From Sulfuracidifex metallicus DSM 6482 = JCM 9184 (GTDB lineage Archaea > Thermoproteota > Thermoprotei_A > Sulfolobales > Sulfolobaceae), in contig CP135238.1 of the NCBI GenBank assembly GCA_032834875.1, positions 1,370,011 to 1,434,010 of the forward strand: a stretch of DNA of 64,000 nucleotides, read 5' to 3'. A program made the position numbers and the translations under genes. The notes beneath the pieces were generated by a model. The model worked only from the letters and a program-made list of their open reading frames with translations. It was not told the DNA's origin and did not search any database. Shown piece by piece: positions 9,964-20,314 of this stretch; positions within the stretch are counted from its first letter, which is position 1, and the number at the start of each line of letters is the position of its first letter.

Positions 9964-10767
9964 ATGGACTATTTTAAGCTAATAAAGAAGATCTCTGTTT
10001 CCAAGGAGGTTGCAACTAAAGTTTATAGAATCTGCAATGGAGGATATTTCACGAGACTTTACTATGCAAAGCCGCCCATGATAGTTAAGCTAAGATATTG
10101 GCCTAATGGTTACACAAAAAAGATAATAAAGGACTTTCCGCTTTTGGCAAGACCTCGCTACAACGAAGCTTTCGAAATGCTGGTATTCAGCGATGTATTC
10201 TCTATAATAGGAATGAGCTCTTCTTTATCAGGAGAATCCTTGTCAATGTCGCTTATAGAGGAAGAGGTGAACAGCGTTTTTAGTACAATAAAGGAAATAG
10301 CGGAAGATCAAGGGATATCGGATTACCCCACGAGAACCTCAGTCATGATAGATGCCTCTGGATTGATACCGGATCTATTAGCGAAAAGAAATGAAGAAAA
10401 AGAAATGAATTATTTACAAATAATCTCAGATGCTATATACGACAGTGATGCTATGCAAAAATTGAGGGAAAAGTATCCATGGGCTAAAAACCTAAGCAGG
10501 GAAACTTCCCTTAAGGCAATCTCGCTTTCAAAGGAACCTGACAACTTGCTTTCATTATTGGACTTCCTTACAGTAGTCGTAGCAGGAAGCGTGGCAACCA
10601 ACGAATTCGATAAGCTAGTAATGAAGTACGGGATAAGAAACGGTCTTAAAATGCTGATCAAGGAAGGACACAGCGCAGTTATGAACGTGAAAGACGGTTC
10701 GGATGACTTCGCTGAGGCGATGAGAAAAATTAAAGACGAAATAAACTCTCAGATAAACTACTTCTGA
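9964..10767 (+). CDS. Hypothetical protein, mostly helical
   Basis: A 267-residue soluble protein with no signal peptide or membrane helix. It is predicted mostly alpha-helical after residue 60. I recognise no family or catalytic motif. It follows mcr by 34 bp, separated by a T-rich terminator, and converges on the LutB-like gene, overlapping it by 10 bp. Nothing in the neighbourhood defines its function. Confidence 0.6.
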   Translation: MDYFKLIKKISVSKEVATKVYRICNGGYFTRLYYAKPPMIVKLRYWPNGYTKKIIKDFPLLARPRYNEAFEMLVFSDVFSIIGMSSSLSGESLSMSLIEEEVNSVFSTIKEIAEDQGISDYPTRTSVMIDASGLIPDLLAKRNEEKEMNYLQIISDAIYDSDAMQKLREKYPWAKNLSRETSLKAISLSKEPDNLLSLLDFLTVVVAGSVATNEFDKLVMKYGIRNGLKMLIKEGHSAVMNVKDGSDDFAEAMRKIKDEINSQINYF

Positions 10768-11894
10768 CTTAAAGATTTCAACTTCTCTAAAACCTTGGGT
10801 ATGTTTATATCCATGGGGCAGACTTCCCTACAGCCTCCAGAATGAACGCAGTAAGTCGAAGGCGTGGCATCCTTATATGAGACGTATGACCACATGGCAC
10901 CCATAGGACCCGTAAACGGCGGGTCTCCCCAAGTACTGCCTAAGACCCTATAAACCGGGCAATGGAAATGACATCTTCCGCATCTTATACAAAGAAGTGA
11001 CTCCCATATTGTGGGATCCTTTGAAACTTCTATCCTTCCGTTATCCACCAGAATAAGGTTGAACTCTTTAGGACCGTGTGCTGGAGAAACCCTCTTCATT
11101 TCAATGTCTCCTGTGGAACTAGGTCCTGAAGTTAAATTAACGTAAGTTGGAGGATACAACCCAGCGTATGCCGATTGAACCATCACTTCTAGGAAGGCAT
11201 GTTCAAGTGTGGGAAGAATCTTTTCCACGCCAGCAATAGCTATATGCTTCTCTGGAAGGATGGTGGTCATTCTTATATTACCCTCATTCTCGATTAAGAG
11301 TACGGACCCAGTATCTGCAGCTATGGCATTTGCTCCAGTTATGCCAACCTGAGCATTAATGAACTTTTCCCTAAGAAATTTCCTCGCTTCAACGGCTATT
11401 TCCTCGTGTGATTCTGCTTTAGAATCAGGATTAACTTTACGTACAACCTTAGACGCTTGCTCTTTAGTCATGTGAATTGCTGGAGCTATTATATGTGAAG
11501 GTGGTTCGTTTGAGAGCTGTATTAGAAATTCCCCTAAGTCAGTTTCCCACACGTCCTTTCCTCTCTCTATTAAATGATCCCTAACTCCACATTCGTATGC
11601 CACCATTGACTTACCCATTACAATTCTTTGATTATCTCCAACTATTTTATCAACAATTTCCCTCACTTCCTTAGCGTCCCTGGCAAAGTATGCGTTTCCT
11701 CCGTTTCGTTTCACTGATTCTATTGTAAGCTCGACGTACTTGGAGATATCTTTGATTACCTCGGTCTTGCCTTGTCTAAGTTTTTTCCTTGCGTCGTTAA
11801 TATAAGGATAAGACTCTAGAATTGACCTTACTCTGGGGACGTTGTTGTTTACCGCTCTATCTATTGCTATATTCCATATTTCATTCACTGTCAA
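10758..11894 (-). CDS. LutB-like iron-sulfur protein (LUD domain + ferredoxin domain)
   Basis: This 378-residue protein has an N-terminal LUD (DUF162) domain and a C-terminal bacterial-type ferredoxin domain, as in LutB/LldF of lactate-utilisation complexes. The first cluster motif is complete ([12 protein letters not shown]). The second reads [12 protein letters not shown]: the position expected for the second cysteine is serine (codon TCT), so that cluster may be a 3Fe-4S type or altered. It overlaps the LutA-like gene by 14 bp. The pair probably oxidises a 2-hydroxy acid or passes electrons for such an enzyme. No LutC or flavin dehydrogenase gene is adjacent. Confidence 0.8.
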   Translation of the reverse strand: MTVNEIWNIAIDRAVNNNVPRVRSILESYPYINDARKKLRQGKTEVIKDISKYVELTIESVKRNGGNAYFARDAKEVREIVDKIVGDNQRIVMGKSMVAYECGVRDHLIERGKDVWETDLGEFLIQLSNEPPSHIIAPAIHMTKEQASKVVRKVNPDSKAESHEEIAVEARKFLREKFINAQVGITGANAIAADTGSVLLIENEGNIRMTTILPEKHIAIAGVEKILPTLEHAFLEVMVQSAYAGLYPPTYVNLTSGPSSTGDIEMKRVSPAHGPKEFNLILVDNGRIEVSKDPTIWESLLCIRCGRCHFHCPVYRVLGSTWGDPPFTGPMGAMWSYVSYKDATPSTYCVHSGGCREVCPMDINIPKVLEKLKSLSQK

Positions 11895-12786
11895 TCACCT
11901 CAGCTATATCGTATGCCTCAACGTAGGGCGATAAATTAACGTAACAGAAAGGACACTGTACAATCACCTTTTCTGAAACTTTCTTTAATTGATTTGCCCT
12001 ATATTCTCCTATTCTTTTACTGACCCTCTCGTCGATGGGTGAGAGAGGACCACCACAACAGAGGGAATTTTCCTTGGATGTTACCATATAATCTTCCTTG
12101 AAGGAAACCCCAGCCTTCTTCAGAAGTTCCCTATACACTTCTCTCTTATTTAGAAACCTTGAATATAAGCATGAGTCATGTATTACGAAATCGCCCTTCT
12201 TCCCAATTCCCACTTCCCTCAAGAGTTCCATGTAGTTTACTACATCTATGTCAAATGTAATGAACTCCGAATACCTAGAAAGTGCATTGTGAGAGTGAGG
12301 ATCTGTGGTAATAATTCTCTTGACCCCTTGTTGCTTAAATTTTTCTCTTACTAGAGTAGCATACCTTTCGAAGTCCGACAACATGCCCAACTCTAGCAGA
12401 AACGCTCCACTATACGGTTCGCCCTCATACATGTAGCCGAAGTTAATTCCATTCTTTTTCAGAAGAGAAGATATACTTCTTAGTATTTTATATGACCTAT
12501 CTAAGGCTGCCTTATCAGGATGGAATTTCTTTGCTAAGTTTAAAAGCGAAGCATAGAAGAGCCTATTCTTTGAAAGTATTGGTATAAATCTATCGAAAAT
12601 GGCTGATAGCGGTGCAACTTGATACATACAACCTGTGTATAGTATGGTTCTTCCTCCCCTAGGCTCATTCGTAGCCCAACCAGTACATATGGACTTATCT
12701 AAAGGAAAAGGAGTGAAATCGCTCATCATTACTTTCATTAGAGCTTCCTTCAGCGATTTATCCATAAGAGATACTATATACAACAT
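11881..12786 (-). CDS. LutA/GlpC/HdrB-like CCG-domain protein
   Basis: This 301-residue protein carries one complete cysteine-rich CCG motif: HDSCLYS, about 40 residues later LCCGGPLSP, then [11 protein letters not shown] domains ligate iron-sulfur clusters in heterodisulfide reductase HdrB, GlpC and LutA. The N-terminal half has only a remnant (LYTGCMYQ) of a second motif. It is first in a two-gene operon, its 3' end overlapping the LutB-like gene by 14 bp. With that partner it probably forms a cytoplasmic redox complex; the electron donor is not known. Confidence 0.8.
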   Translation of the reverse strand: MLYIVSLMDKSLKEALMKVMMSDFTPFPLDKSICTGWATNEPRGGRTILYTGCMYQVAPLSAIFDRFIPILSKNRLFYASLLNLAKKFHPDKAALDRSYKILRSISSLLKKNGINFGYMYEGEPYSGAFLLELGMLSDFERYATLVREKFKQQGVKRIITTDPHSHNALSRYSEFITFDIDVVNYMELLREVGIGKKGDFVIHDSCLYSRFLNKREVYRELLKKAGVSFKEDYMVTSKENSLCCGGPLSPIDERVSKRIGEYRANQLKKVSEKVIVQCPFCYVNLSPYVEAYDIAEVIDSE

Positions 12787-12895
12787 GTTCTAATAAAGAA
12801 CCTTCCCAGCCAGTAACATTAAATTGTTACAATTACTTACCTTGGATTATATAGGAAATCATACGCATATCCCCTTATAAGCCAGAAATTGAGAG

Positions 12896-13255
12896 ATGTT
12901 AATCGTGACTCAGAAAACAAGAAAGCTTACACAGAAGAAAAGAGTTAACGAGAGTATTCTAGCTTTTAAGAAGGAATTGAAAGCTATAACGTTTGAGCCT
13001 TTTTATGGTTCAACTATAAAGGATATTATAGCAAAGCTTACAGTGAAATTAGAAGAAATAGCATCGCAGTATGGATACGAAATTGAGTTCCCTGAAAAGG
13101 CTAAAACTGAAATTGAAGGGGATATTTACTATTTCGAATACGACGTTAAAATTAAGACAAAGGTTTCTAATAAGAAAATAACAATACAAGTTCAGTTCAT
13201 GAACGTAACGTATGAACAAGGAGGATGGATGGGAATAATAACCTCAGTAAAGTAA
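12896..13255 (+). CDS. Small conserved-looking protein of unknown function
   Basis: A 119-residue soluble, basic N-terminal (RKLTQKKR) protein, followed by an alpha-beta domain whose second half is a set of alternating beta-strands (DIYYFEYDVKIKTK, KITIQVQFMNVTY). There is no membrane segment and no recognised motif. It diverges from the LutA-like gene with 109 bp between; that space holds a 6-base inverted repeat, GTAACA (12813-12818) and TGTTAC (12825-12830), which could regulate either gene. Confidence 0.5.
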   Translation: MLIVTQKTRKLTQKKRVNESILAFKKELKAITFEPFYGSTIKDIIAKLTVKLEEIASQYGYEIEFPEKAKTEIEGDIYYFEYDVKIKTKVSNKKITIQVQFMNVTYEQGGWMGIITSVK

Positions 13256-13299
13256 ATAAAAATTGAATATTATTTAAAAAGTTGAAAAATGACTTGAAT

Positions 13300-16200
13300 T
13301 TATGAGAACTTTCTCCTAGTAAGCAGGGCTATAAATATAACTATTGCTAGAATAACCATCAAGGCAATTAATGTCGAGAATTGCAATGTAACCTTGCTAT
13401 TAGTGTTATTCTGAGTCAAGGATATTGGGCTAGTACTTGAAGTATTCTGGGTCATCGAAACGTTCTCTTGATATTTAGACGGAGAATTTGATTTACCTAT
13501 GGCAGTTATGTTTGTTACCTTAATATTTGTAATACCAAGCCTTTCTACACTGCCATTAACTTCCTGAGTTAGATGCAAAACGGTGGAATTAATTAAAGTG
13601 ACCGTGCCGTTCTTTACAATCAAGTTGTTTATCACGCTATTAATTATAGTAGCGTTATGGTCAACTATGTTGGCGTTTTGGACGTATGAGTAGGCTGCAA
13701 AATTACCGTCGAAGTTCTTTATGTAAACGTAAGGTAAAACATAGATTCTCGTGTTTACAGCTGAAGGCAATATCTCCAGAGAGCTCACGTTAAGATAAGA
13801 TGGAGAGAAGGTGGGGAATCCGTTAAACGATGTTCCCTCGACGTATACGTTCCAGTAACCTGAAGAACCAAACTGAGAGCTGCCGAACGCGTCCTCTGGG
13901 ACTGTGAAGTTGCCCACCCATTTACCATGGTCGTAGTTAAGTTGAACCACCACCTGACCTTGTCCTATATTATTCAACAAGAAGTTTGGTACTAACACAG
14001 CGTCAAACGTACCGTACTTAACGGGTGAACCGTTGAAGTAGTTAATCTCGGTCATAATATGAGCCGTCTGATTCTCGTACAAGACCCCGGATGGAGATAT
14101 TGAAACCGAAGTTACCAAGCTTTGAGGGGCTACATATATTTGCGTCGTACCTATGCCAGTGGCTGTGTAGTTAATTGAGGAATAAGTTGCGTTAGCTATA
14201 ATCGTATAGTAGCCAGAAGGTATGTCTGGCACTTTAACTTGTGCTAGGTAATATGAATTAGCTCCATATGTAATTACATTAACTGATGCTGAATATTCAA
14301 CCTTTCCTTCCTTAACGAAAGATATAGTAATATTGGGCATGCCTAAGGACTCCTCAGCTACATCTAAGGTCACATTTTGGCCAGGGGAGATCACTAGTGG
14401 TTCAGTTGCAACAGCAGGAATGACGGCTGGGACAACGTATATTCCTTCTACGAATTCGTCAATTCCGAAAGCGTTGTTGACCTTAGCTTCATAAATTCCT
14501 CCTATGTACTTCTGATCGCTGAAGTTATAGTAACCTAGATAATACGATGTATTTAATTGAAAGACTTGACCAAATATAGTAATATTGAAAATGGGGGATA
14601 TGGAAGCAGTAACGGATGTAACAGTGGACACTGAGTTAGTCTCAGGCGAATACTTGTAAATATTGACGTTTACAGAGTTATATGGCGTCACCAAGGATCC
14701 ATTGGCGTCGGTTAATTCCACTATAACTGGGACGTCCTCAGGCTCGGGATAAATAGCTAGTTCTGGTGAGATAAACACTGCTTGATAACCCACTGTAATA
14801 TAGGAAAATCCATAAACTCCTTCTGAGCCTACAACTATCTCCTGCACTCCAGAACCAGAAGCGTTGAAGTGACCTACCCAATACGTTCCATTGAAGTGCA
14901 GAGTAAAGAAACGAGTCACATTAGAACCGTTATAAACTTCTCCCAGCATATTTTTCACTGGAAAGTTAGGCTTGACAACAACTGTTACTTCTTGTCCATC
15001 TCCGTAGGTTGAGTTATATGTAGCGACTTGAATTTCCTTCTGATGCAGAACTGAAGGTAGGTTTTGATATAGATTGCCTGCATTTATGTAACCTAGACCA
15101 TCTATGTTGAAATCATTTACCGAGTAAGGAGTATCATAGCCGAAGTTAACCTTGGTGAACGAATTCGTGTCATTTAGAGAGTAAAGTAACGTATTAACGT
15201 AACCTAGCTTACCGTAAGCTTGAGTCATCAAGTCTATCATACCAGCAGTTAGAGGTGTAGCTACAGAAGTTCCGCCTATTAGTTCCGTAATGTTATAATA
15301 GTAAAGGACTGGTACTCCAGTGTAAGGGTTAGCAAGGGCTGCCACGTCGGGAACCTTTGTAAATCCGTATAACCCTTGATATACAGGTGAAGGAAATATG
15401 GAGCTAATTCCAGATGTTGTTGCGCCAAAAATGCTCTCTCCGCTCCACGCAGTTTGAACTGAAGTGTTGCCAGATACGTAAAGCGTAGTTCCTCCAACAG
15501 ATAAAACGTAAGGAATTGATGCAGGGAACAACAGTGAACCTTGTGGAGATAAGAAATAGTTATATCCGGTTCCTCCAGCATCTCCTGCAGCTGCAAGGAA
15601 AGTTATACCTTCAACTTCACCCAACCAGTACTCATATATTAGACTCTGAATATAACTGAGAGGAATTGCACCTATAAGCACGTCTATCTCAGGAATTCCA
15701 AAGCTCTCAGAAACAACATTAACTTGATCGCTATTCACGATACTGGCTAAAATGGAAGGAAGAGGTAAATCGGGGTTGGCTACATAAAGGTAAATGCTAG
15801 CTTCGGGCGCAACTAAGTGCGAATATTCTACATCAAGGGATATTTCAAGCGCCCAACCACTGCTTATTCCAGCTTGCGGATCATAAGGACCTATTGGAAC
15901 GATATTGAACGACGGAGGATTTGGTATATTATACTTGGAGTCAAATGACTGTAATTGAGAACTTATATAGGGATCTCCATAAAAATCTAAAATTCCTATT
16001 GCAGTTCCGTTGCCCTCTATACCTCTGGACAACAAGTACGTTATGTTATAGGCTTTGTATATTTCTTTGGGCGAAATTTGCTGATAAGCTACAAGCTGTG
16101 TTGCATTATAAAGTGTATCAGGCTTAGATAAATAAGCCTCGGTTATGTTAGTCCCTGTAATTATAGCGTTACTGAAAGGAGAATTACCTAAGAATTGATA

Positions 16201-16617
16201 GTAGTTAATACCATGAAAGGACGACTCGACTATCTTTCCGTGTAATGCGTCCTCTACCTCGCTGGCTTTACCAGAAACTGTAATGACATTTAGATAACTT
16301 TCAACTGAAAGACCTTTCTGTTTAAGATAGGCGACTGCATTCGAAATCTCAGATGAAGGAATAAACAATCTCATCATTTGGGTCTTGTTAACTATTGTAT
16401 GATTTTCAACCATCATTTGTAGCAAGGCTAAGTTCTTGGGTTGGAATACTATAGATAATGTAACGTATGAATTACCATTTATTGTTTTTGCATCAGATAG
16501 AATGTTAGAATCAAGATTTTTCTGTAGTAAAGGAACCGAGAACGATGAAGCTACTAACCCGGCCTCACTCATTAGAATCGCTATAAATACTAAAGTGATC
16601 ACTTTCGATAACGGCAT
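13300..16617 (-). CDS. Secreted, membrane-anchored S53 (sedolisin/kumamolisin) acid protease
   Basis: This 1105-residue cell-surface protein starts with a signal peptide (1-25), then a pro-kumamolisin activation domain (to about 170), then the S53 catalytic domain. The Ser-Glu-Asp triad is visible: Glu258 and Asp262 in WALEISLDVE, oxyanion Asp346 in AAAGDAGG, and Ser451 in GGTSVATP. A PDVAALAN segment and DFNIDGLGYINAG near the end of the domain fit the family's calcium site region. Beyond residue 560 lie beta-rich, sequon-rich repeats and a C-terminal membrane helix with a basic tail. S53 peptidases work at acid pH, so this suits digestion of external protein in hot acid. Confidence 0.9.
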   Translation of the reverse strand: MPLSKVITLVFIAILMSEAGLVASSFSVPLLQKNLDSNILSDAKTINGNSYVTLSIVFQPKNLALLQMMVENHTIVNKTQMMRLFIPSSEISNAVAYLKQKGLSVESYLNVITVSGKASEVEDALHGKIVESSFHGINYYQFLGNSPFSNAIITGTNITEAYLSKPDTLYNATQLVAYQQISPKEIYKAYNITYLLSRGIEGNGTAIGILDFYGDPYISSQLQSFDSKYNIPNPPSFNIVPIGPYDPQAGISSGWALEISLDVEYSHLVAPEASIYLYVANPDLPLPSILASIVNSDQVNVVSESFGIPEIDVLIGAIPLSYIQSLIYEYWLGEVEGITFLAAAGDAGGTGYNYFLSPQGSLLFPASIPYVLSVGGTTLYVSGNTSVQTAWSGESIFGATTSGISSIFPSPVYQGLYGFTKVPDVAALANPYTGVPVLYYYNITELIGGTSVATPLTAGMIDLMTQAYGKLGYVNTLLYSLNDTNSFTKVNFGYDTPYSVNDFNIDGLGYINAGNLYQNLPSVLHQKEIQVATYNSTYGDGQEVTVVVKPNFPVKNMLGEVYNGSNVTRFFTLHFNGTYWVGHFNASGSGVQEIVVGSEGVYGFSYITVGYQAVFISPELAIYPEPEDVPVIVELTDANGSLVTPYNSVNVNIYKYSPETNSVSTVTSVTASISPIFNITIFGQVFQLNTSYYLGYYNFSDQKYIGGIYEAKVNNAFGIDEFVEGIYVVPAVIPAVATEPLVISPGQNVTLDVAEESLGMPNITISFVKEGKVEYSASVNVITYGANSYYLAQVKVPDIPSGYYTIIANATYSSINYTATGIGTTQIYVAPQSLVTSVSISPSGVLYENQTAHIMTEINYFNGSPVKYGTFDAVLVPNFLLNNIGQGQVVVQLNYDHGKWVGNFTVPEDAFGSSQFGSSGYWNVYVEGTSFNGFPTFSPSYLNVSSLEILPSAVNTRIYVLPYVYIKNFDGNFAAYSYVQNANIVDHNATIINSVINNLIVKNGTVTLINSTVLHLTQEVNGSVERLGITNIKVTNITAIGKSNSPSKYQENVSMTQNTSSTSPISLTQNNTNSKVTLQFSTLIALMVILAIVIFIALLTRRKFS

Positions 16618-16815
16618 ATTTTTCCTTAAGATGTGGTCATTTAAAGACTATTCGTTATACTACTTAAATATCATTTTTTGACTTTTTATCAACAATTACA
16701 AAATATCTTGACATAAATAATTGGTTTAGCTTTGAAAGGACCTTGATGCCAATGAACAAGGAAAACATGCTACAATCAAATTTAGATTTATTACTTAATC
16801 GTAAGAAGTGATCTC

Positions 16816-19179
16816 ATGAAAATAGAAAGGTACGATATAAGTTTAGATTTTGATTTTAAAAACCTAAAATACAATGGATATGAAAAAATTTTATTGGAAA
16901 CCCAAGATGTGAAGCTCGATGCTATGAACTTTGAGATCCAAAGGGTTAAAATGAATGGCGCTGAGACTAAATTTCAATACGACGGAAAGGTACTCAAAAT
17001 AGATGGAGTCAACGAAAATAAGAAAACGTTGGAAATATGGTTCTCCAAGGAAGTAGAAACTACTCAGCTAACTGGTATTTATAAGGCTAGATATGACGGT
17101 GACGATAAATACATCATTTCAACGCAATTTGAGGCTACACATGCTAGAGAGTTCATACCATGCGTAGATAAACCCGAATATAAGGCTGTATTCAAGTTAG
17201 ATGTGAAGGTTGACAAGGGACTTAAGGTAATCTCTAACATGGAAGCTAAAGTGAGCTACGTGGAAGATAAGGTACTATACTCATTCGATGAGACTCCCAG
17301 GATGTCAACTTATCTCCTTTATCTAGGAATAGGTAATTTTGAGGAAATAGAGGATAACTCCAGACAGCCTAAAATAATAGTTGCTACCTTGCCAGGAAAG
17401 TCATGTAAAGGAAAATTTGCAATAGAAGTGGCAAGAAAAACCATTGAGTTCTATGAAAAATACTTTGACATAAAGTACCAGCTACCTAAGGAACATTTAA
17501 TTACGGTTCCGGAGTTCGCCTTTGGGGCAATGGAGAACTGGGGTGCAATTACCTTTAGAGAGACTGCGCTGCTTGCTGATGATAACTCAAGCACTCAACA
17601 AAAGATAAGAGTATCGGAGGTTGTAGCTCACGAGTTGGCCCATCAGTGGTTTGGCGACCTAGTTACAATGAAGTGGTGGGATGACCTTTGGCTTAACGAA
17701 AGCTTTGCAACATTCATGAGTCATAAAGCAGTAAATGAGACCTTCCCAGAATGGAAAATGTGGGAATCGTTTCTTACAGGGGAAACTGCACCAGCTCTCA
17801 TGAAGGATTCCCTAACTACCACACATCCTATAGAAGCCCACGTAGAGTCAGAATCGGATATTGAGCAGATGTTTGATGACATAAGCTACGGTAAAGGTGC
17901 CAGCGTTCTAAGGATGATAGAGGCTTATTTGGGACAAGAAAAGTTTAGGGAAGGGATCTCCAAATACTTGAAGAAGTTCTCTTTCTCCAACGCTACTGGA
18001 AACGATCTATGGGATTCACTCTCAGAGGCATCTGGGGAGAACCTTAAACCAATCATGGATAGCTGGATAAAACAGGAAGGTTACCCGCTTGTTGTAGTTC
18101 AGTTAATTAGAAATCAAGGAAAGTTCAGGCTAGCTTTAAGACAAGATCGCTTTCTTTTAAATGGGAAAAATGACGAGAAAACATATGCAATTCCAATAAC
18201 TTATAGATTAAACGGAAATAATGAGTCAGTCCTAATGCGTGAGAGAACCCTAGAAAAGGAACTTAACGCCTATCCGAGCCAATTGATTGCTAATGTTGAC
18301 AAGACAGGGTTCTATAGGGTTCTTTATGAGGATCTAGATTTGGCTCTAAGGACTGAAAAATCTAGCATGGAAAAATGGGGATTACTAAACGACTATTTCC
18401 ACTTTTTAATAGCTGGAAAGATAGATCTTGAGACTTACAAGAAGGTCCTAGCTTATTCAGCCAGACAGAAGTCGACGCTAGTTTCCAACGAGATTGCGGA
18501 TCAAATGAGAATTCTCTTCGCTATTAGTCCGTCAAAATACGGAGACCTTGTAAGGGACACATTAAGGGAAACCATTAAGCTTTGGAGCAAGCCTAAGGGC
18601 AGATTAGAGAAGATGGCGTACTCTAACGTAGCGTCGACTCTAGCTATAGCGGACGAGGGATTTTCCTTAGGATTAGCCAAATTATTTGACGATTATGACA
18701 AACTTGATGGTGACATTAAACAGCCCGTTGCAATTGCATACGCAGTAACTGGGGAAGAAGACTCATTCATTAATTTGCTGGACAAATTAAGAAAATCCAA
18801 CTTAGACGAAGAGAAATTAAGGATCATAAACTCAATGCTCAGCTTCAAGAAGGATTTCCTAGTTTCCCTCACTTTAGGACTCTTTTACACAGGTGAGATT
18901 AAGAAGCAAGACATAGTGAGAATACTAACTAGAGCTTCCTCAAATCCATATTCAAGAATAGCAGTATGGACTTGGTTGAAGCTTAACATAGATAAAATAA
19001 GGGAAATATATAAGGGAACAGGGATATTCGGAAGAGTGCTCTCTGATTCATTACCGTTATTAGGTATAGGCATTGAGGATGAAGTAACAAACTTCTTCCA
19101 GATGAAACAAATAAAGGAAGCCGAAAGGGGTATTAAGGCTGGTATAGAAATGCTGCACGCTCTATCAAAATTGGCTTAA
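16816..19179 (+). CDS. M1-family zinc aminopeptidase (tricorn-interacting factor F2/F3 type)
   Basis: This 787-residue cytoplasmic metallopeptidase has the substrate-binding GAMEN motif at residues 237-241, the zinc motif HELAH at 272-276, and the third ligand Glu295 in LWLNESFA. The C-terminal alpha-solenoid is complete. It has the length and layout of Thermoplasma tricorn-interacting factors F2/F3, which trim peptides released by the proteasome or tricorn protease. No signal peptide is seen. It diverges from the S53 protease gene with 198 bp between starts; the two could together supply amino acids from protein. Confidence 0.93.
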   Translation: MKIERYDISLDFDFKNLKYNGYEKILLETQDVKLDAMNFEIQRVKMNGAETKFQYDGKVLKIDGVNENKKTLEIWFSKEVETTQLTGIYKARYDGDDKYIISTQFEATHAREFIPCVDKPEYKAVFKLDVKVDKGLKVISNMEAKVSYVEDKVLYSFDETPRMSTYLLYLGIGNFEEIEDNSRQPKIIVATLPGKSCKGKFAIEVARKTIEFYEKYFDIKYQLPKEHLITVPEFAFGAMENWGAITFRETALLADDNSSTQQKIRVSEVVAHELAHQWFGDLVTMKWWDDLWLNESFATFMSHKAVNETFPEWKMWESFLTGETAPALMKDSLTTTHPIEAHVESESDIEQMFDDISYGKGASVLRMIEAYLGQEKFREGISKYLKKFSFSNATGNDLWDSLSEASGENLKPIMDSWIKQEGYPLVVVQLIRNQGKFRLALRQDRFLLNGKNDEKTYAIPITYRLNGNNESVLMRERTLEKELNAYPSQLIANVDKTGFYRVLYEDLDLALRTEKSSMEKWGLLNDYFHFLIAGKIDLETYKKVLAYSARQKSTLVSNEIADQMRILFAISPSKYGDLVRDTLRETIKLWSKPKGRLEKMAYSNVASTLAIADEGFSLGLAKLFDDYDKLDGDIKQPVAIAYAVTGEEDSFINLLDKLRKSNLDEEKLRIINSMLSFKKDFLVSLTLGLFYTGEIKKQDIVRILTRASSNPYSRIAVWTWLKLNIDKIREIYKGTGIFGRVLSDSLPLLGIGIEDEVTNFFQMKQIKEAERGIKAGIEMLHALSKLA

Positions 19180-19206
19180 AACCATTTTTTAAACTTCTAA
19201 TATTCC

Positions 19207-19572
19207 ATGACCAACATGGACAAGTACTTGTTAGCCTTACTAGGTGAAGCTGGCGCAAGCGGTTTAGCGAAAGGTTTCAGCATAAGATACAAGGCATTTC
19301 AAGAGGCATATCTAGAAGAGAAGGAACACTGGAAATACTTCAAGGAGTTTAGGACTTCCTTCCTGGAAATTCCCGTTTTTATATCCTTATTCATGTTAGG
19401 TTTACTCTTTTCATTCGTCGGGGAAAGAGCGGTCAGATATGTAAACAGAAAAGCTGAGCAGGGTGCAATAAATTTCTACAAGGAAAGGTTTAGAAATGAG
19501 GAAAAAATTAAGGAGATATTAAATGACGAGCTCAAGCATCTTTCAATGAGCTATAGGAATTTGAGACAGTAG
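19207..19572 (+). CDS. Putative ferritin-like diiron protein (COQ7/rubrerythrin-like)
   Basis: This 121-residue helical protein shows a two-half metal pattern: Glu14, then Glu38-x-x-His41, then Glu73 or Glu84, then Glu108-x-x-His111. Paired ExxH motifs on four helices are typical of ferritin-like diiron proteins, and the hydrophobic middle (residues 55-72) recalls membrane-attached COQ7-type hydroxylases. It follows the aminopeptidase by 27 bp on the same strand. I infer iron binding from the pattern; whether it is a hydroxylase, peroxide-scavenging or storage protein cannot be said. Its last 30 bp overlap the opposing gene. Confidence 0.5.
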   Translation: MTNMDKYLLALLGEAGASGLAKGFSIRYKAFQEAYLEEKEHWKYFKEFRTSFLEIPVFISLFMLGLLFSFVGERAVRYVNRKAEQGAINFYKERFRNEEKIKEILNDELKHLSMSYRNLRQ

Positions 19573-20235
19573 AACCACTACATCACCGTAATTTACTCTA
19601 TCGAAGAAATGATATTGCTCTTCCCTTTGTCTAATTAATGGCATTGAAGTTATGAAGCAATCTGAATCACAACAAATTATAGTAAAACCTATATCTTTAC
19701 TTTCATTTATTTCTAATCTTTTAGATATCTCGTTTCTAAAGGCTTTTGATTGCTCTTGGAAGTTATTCAGGTTTTCTTTACTAATGTTATATTGATTATA
19801 CATCTCCTTTAATCTCTTAGATTTTATATAATAAAAGATTATAATTGTAATCAAAGTTGATATAACCAATGAAAACAGAAGAAATATAGAACCATATTTG
19901 AGAAAAAGCACAAATGATACAGCGTAGAGAATAACTGCTACAATAATTGGAAGTCTGGAGAACAGGGTAATCTGATGTTCCAGCTCGTTAAGTTCTTCTT
20001 GTATCTTCTTTTCATCACCTATCCTATAGGATAGCTTAGAATTGGCTAGCCACTTTGACCAAACATTATCCGAGGTGATCAACTTGATGTCAATTCCGCT
20101 AGCAGCTCTGGAAAGTAAGGCCTCTGCCACATCTTGGTCGAGTTTTTCCGTAACGACCAAGACTTTGGACGAGGCTTTATTTATTGCAGATAAGAGATTG
20201 CTATATATTTCCTTGGAAGATTCCACAACAACCAT
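19543..20235 (-). CDS. Membrane protein with PLD-like N-terminal domain
   Basis: The first 90 of 230 residues resemble one half of a phospholipase D-type fold: a strand-helix unit (SSKVLVVTEKLDQDVAEALLSRAASGIDIKLIT) where external-site PLD proteins have their regulatory segment. No HxK catalytic motif is present. Two membrane helices (about 95-112 and 115-138) follow, then a coiled-coil region and a C-terminal domain with IICCDSDCFITSM. The role is unknown; catalytically dead sensors of this type are seen in archaea. It converges on the diiron-like gene and overlaps it by 30 bp. Confidence 0.5.
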   Translation of the reverse strand: MVVVESSKEIYSNLLSAINKASSKVLVVTEKLDQDVAEALLSRAASGIDIKLITSDNVWSKWLANSKLSYRIGDEKKIQEELNELEHQITLFSRLPIIVAVILYAVSFVLFLKYGSIFLLFSLVISTLITIIIFYYIKSKRLKEMYNQYNISKENLNNFQEQSKAFRNEISKRLEINESKDIGFTIICCDSDCFITSMPLIRQREEQYHFFDRVNYGDVVVLLSQIPIAH

Positions 20236-20314
20236 TACAATCTTATTAGTAATCTATGGCTTCAATTAAACGTTTCCACCATAAAACCTTGAGTTTAGAC
20301 GCTAATTCACATCG

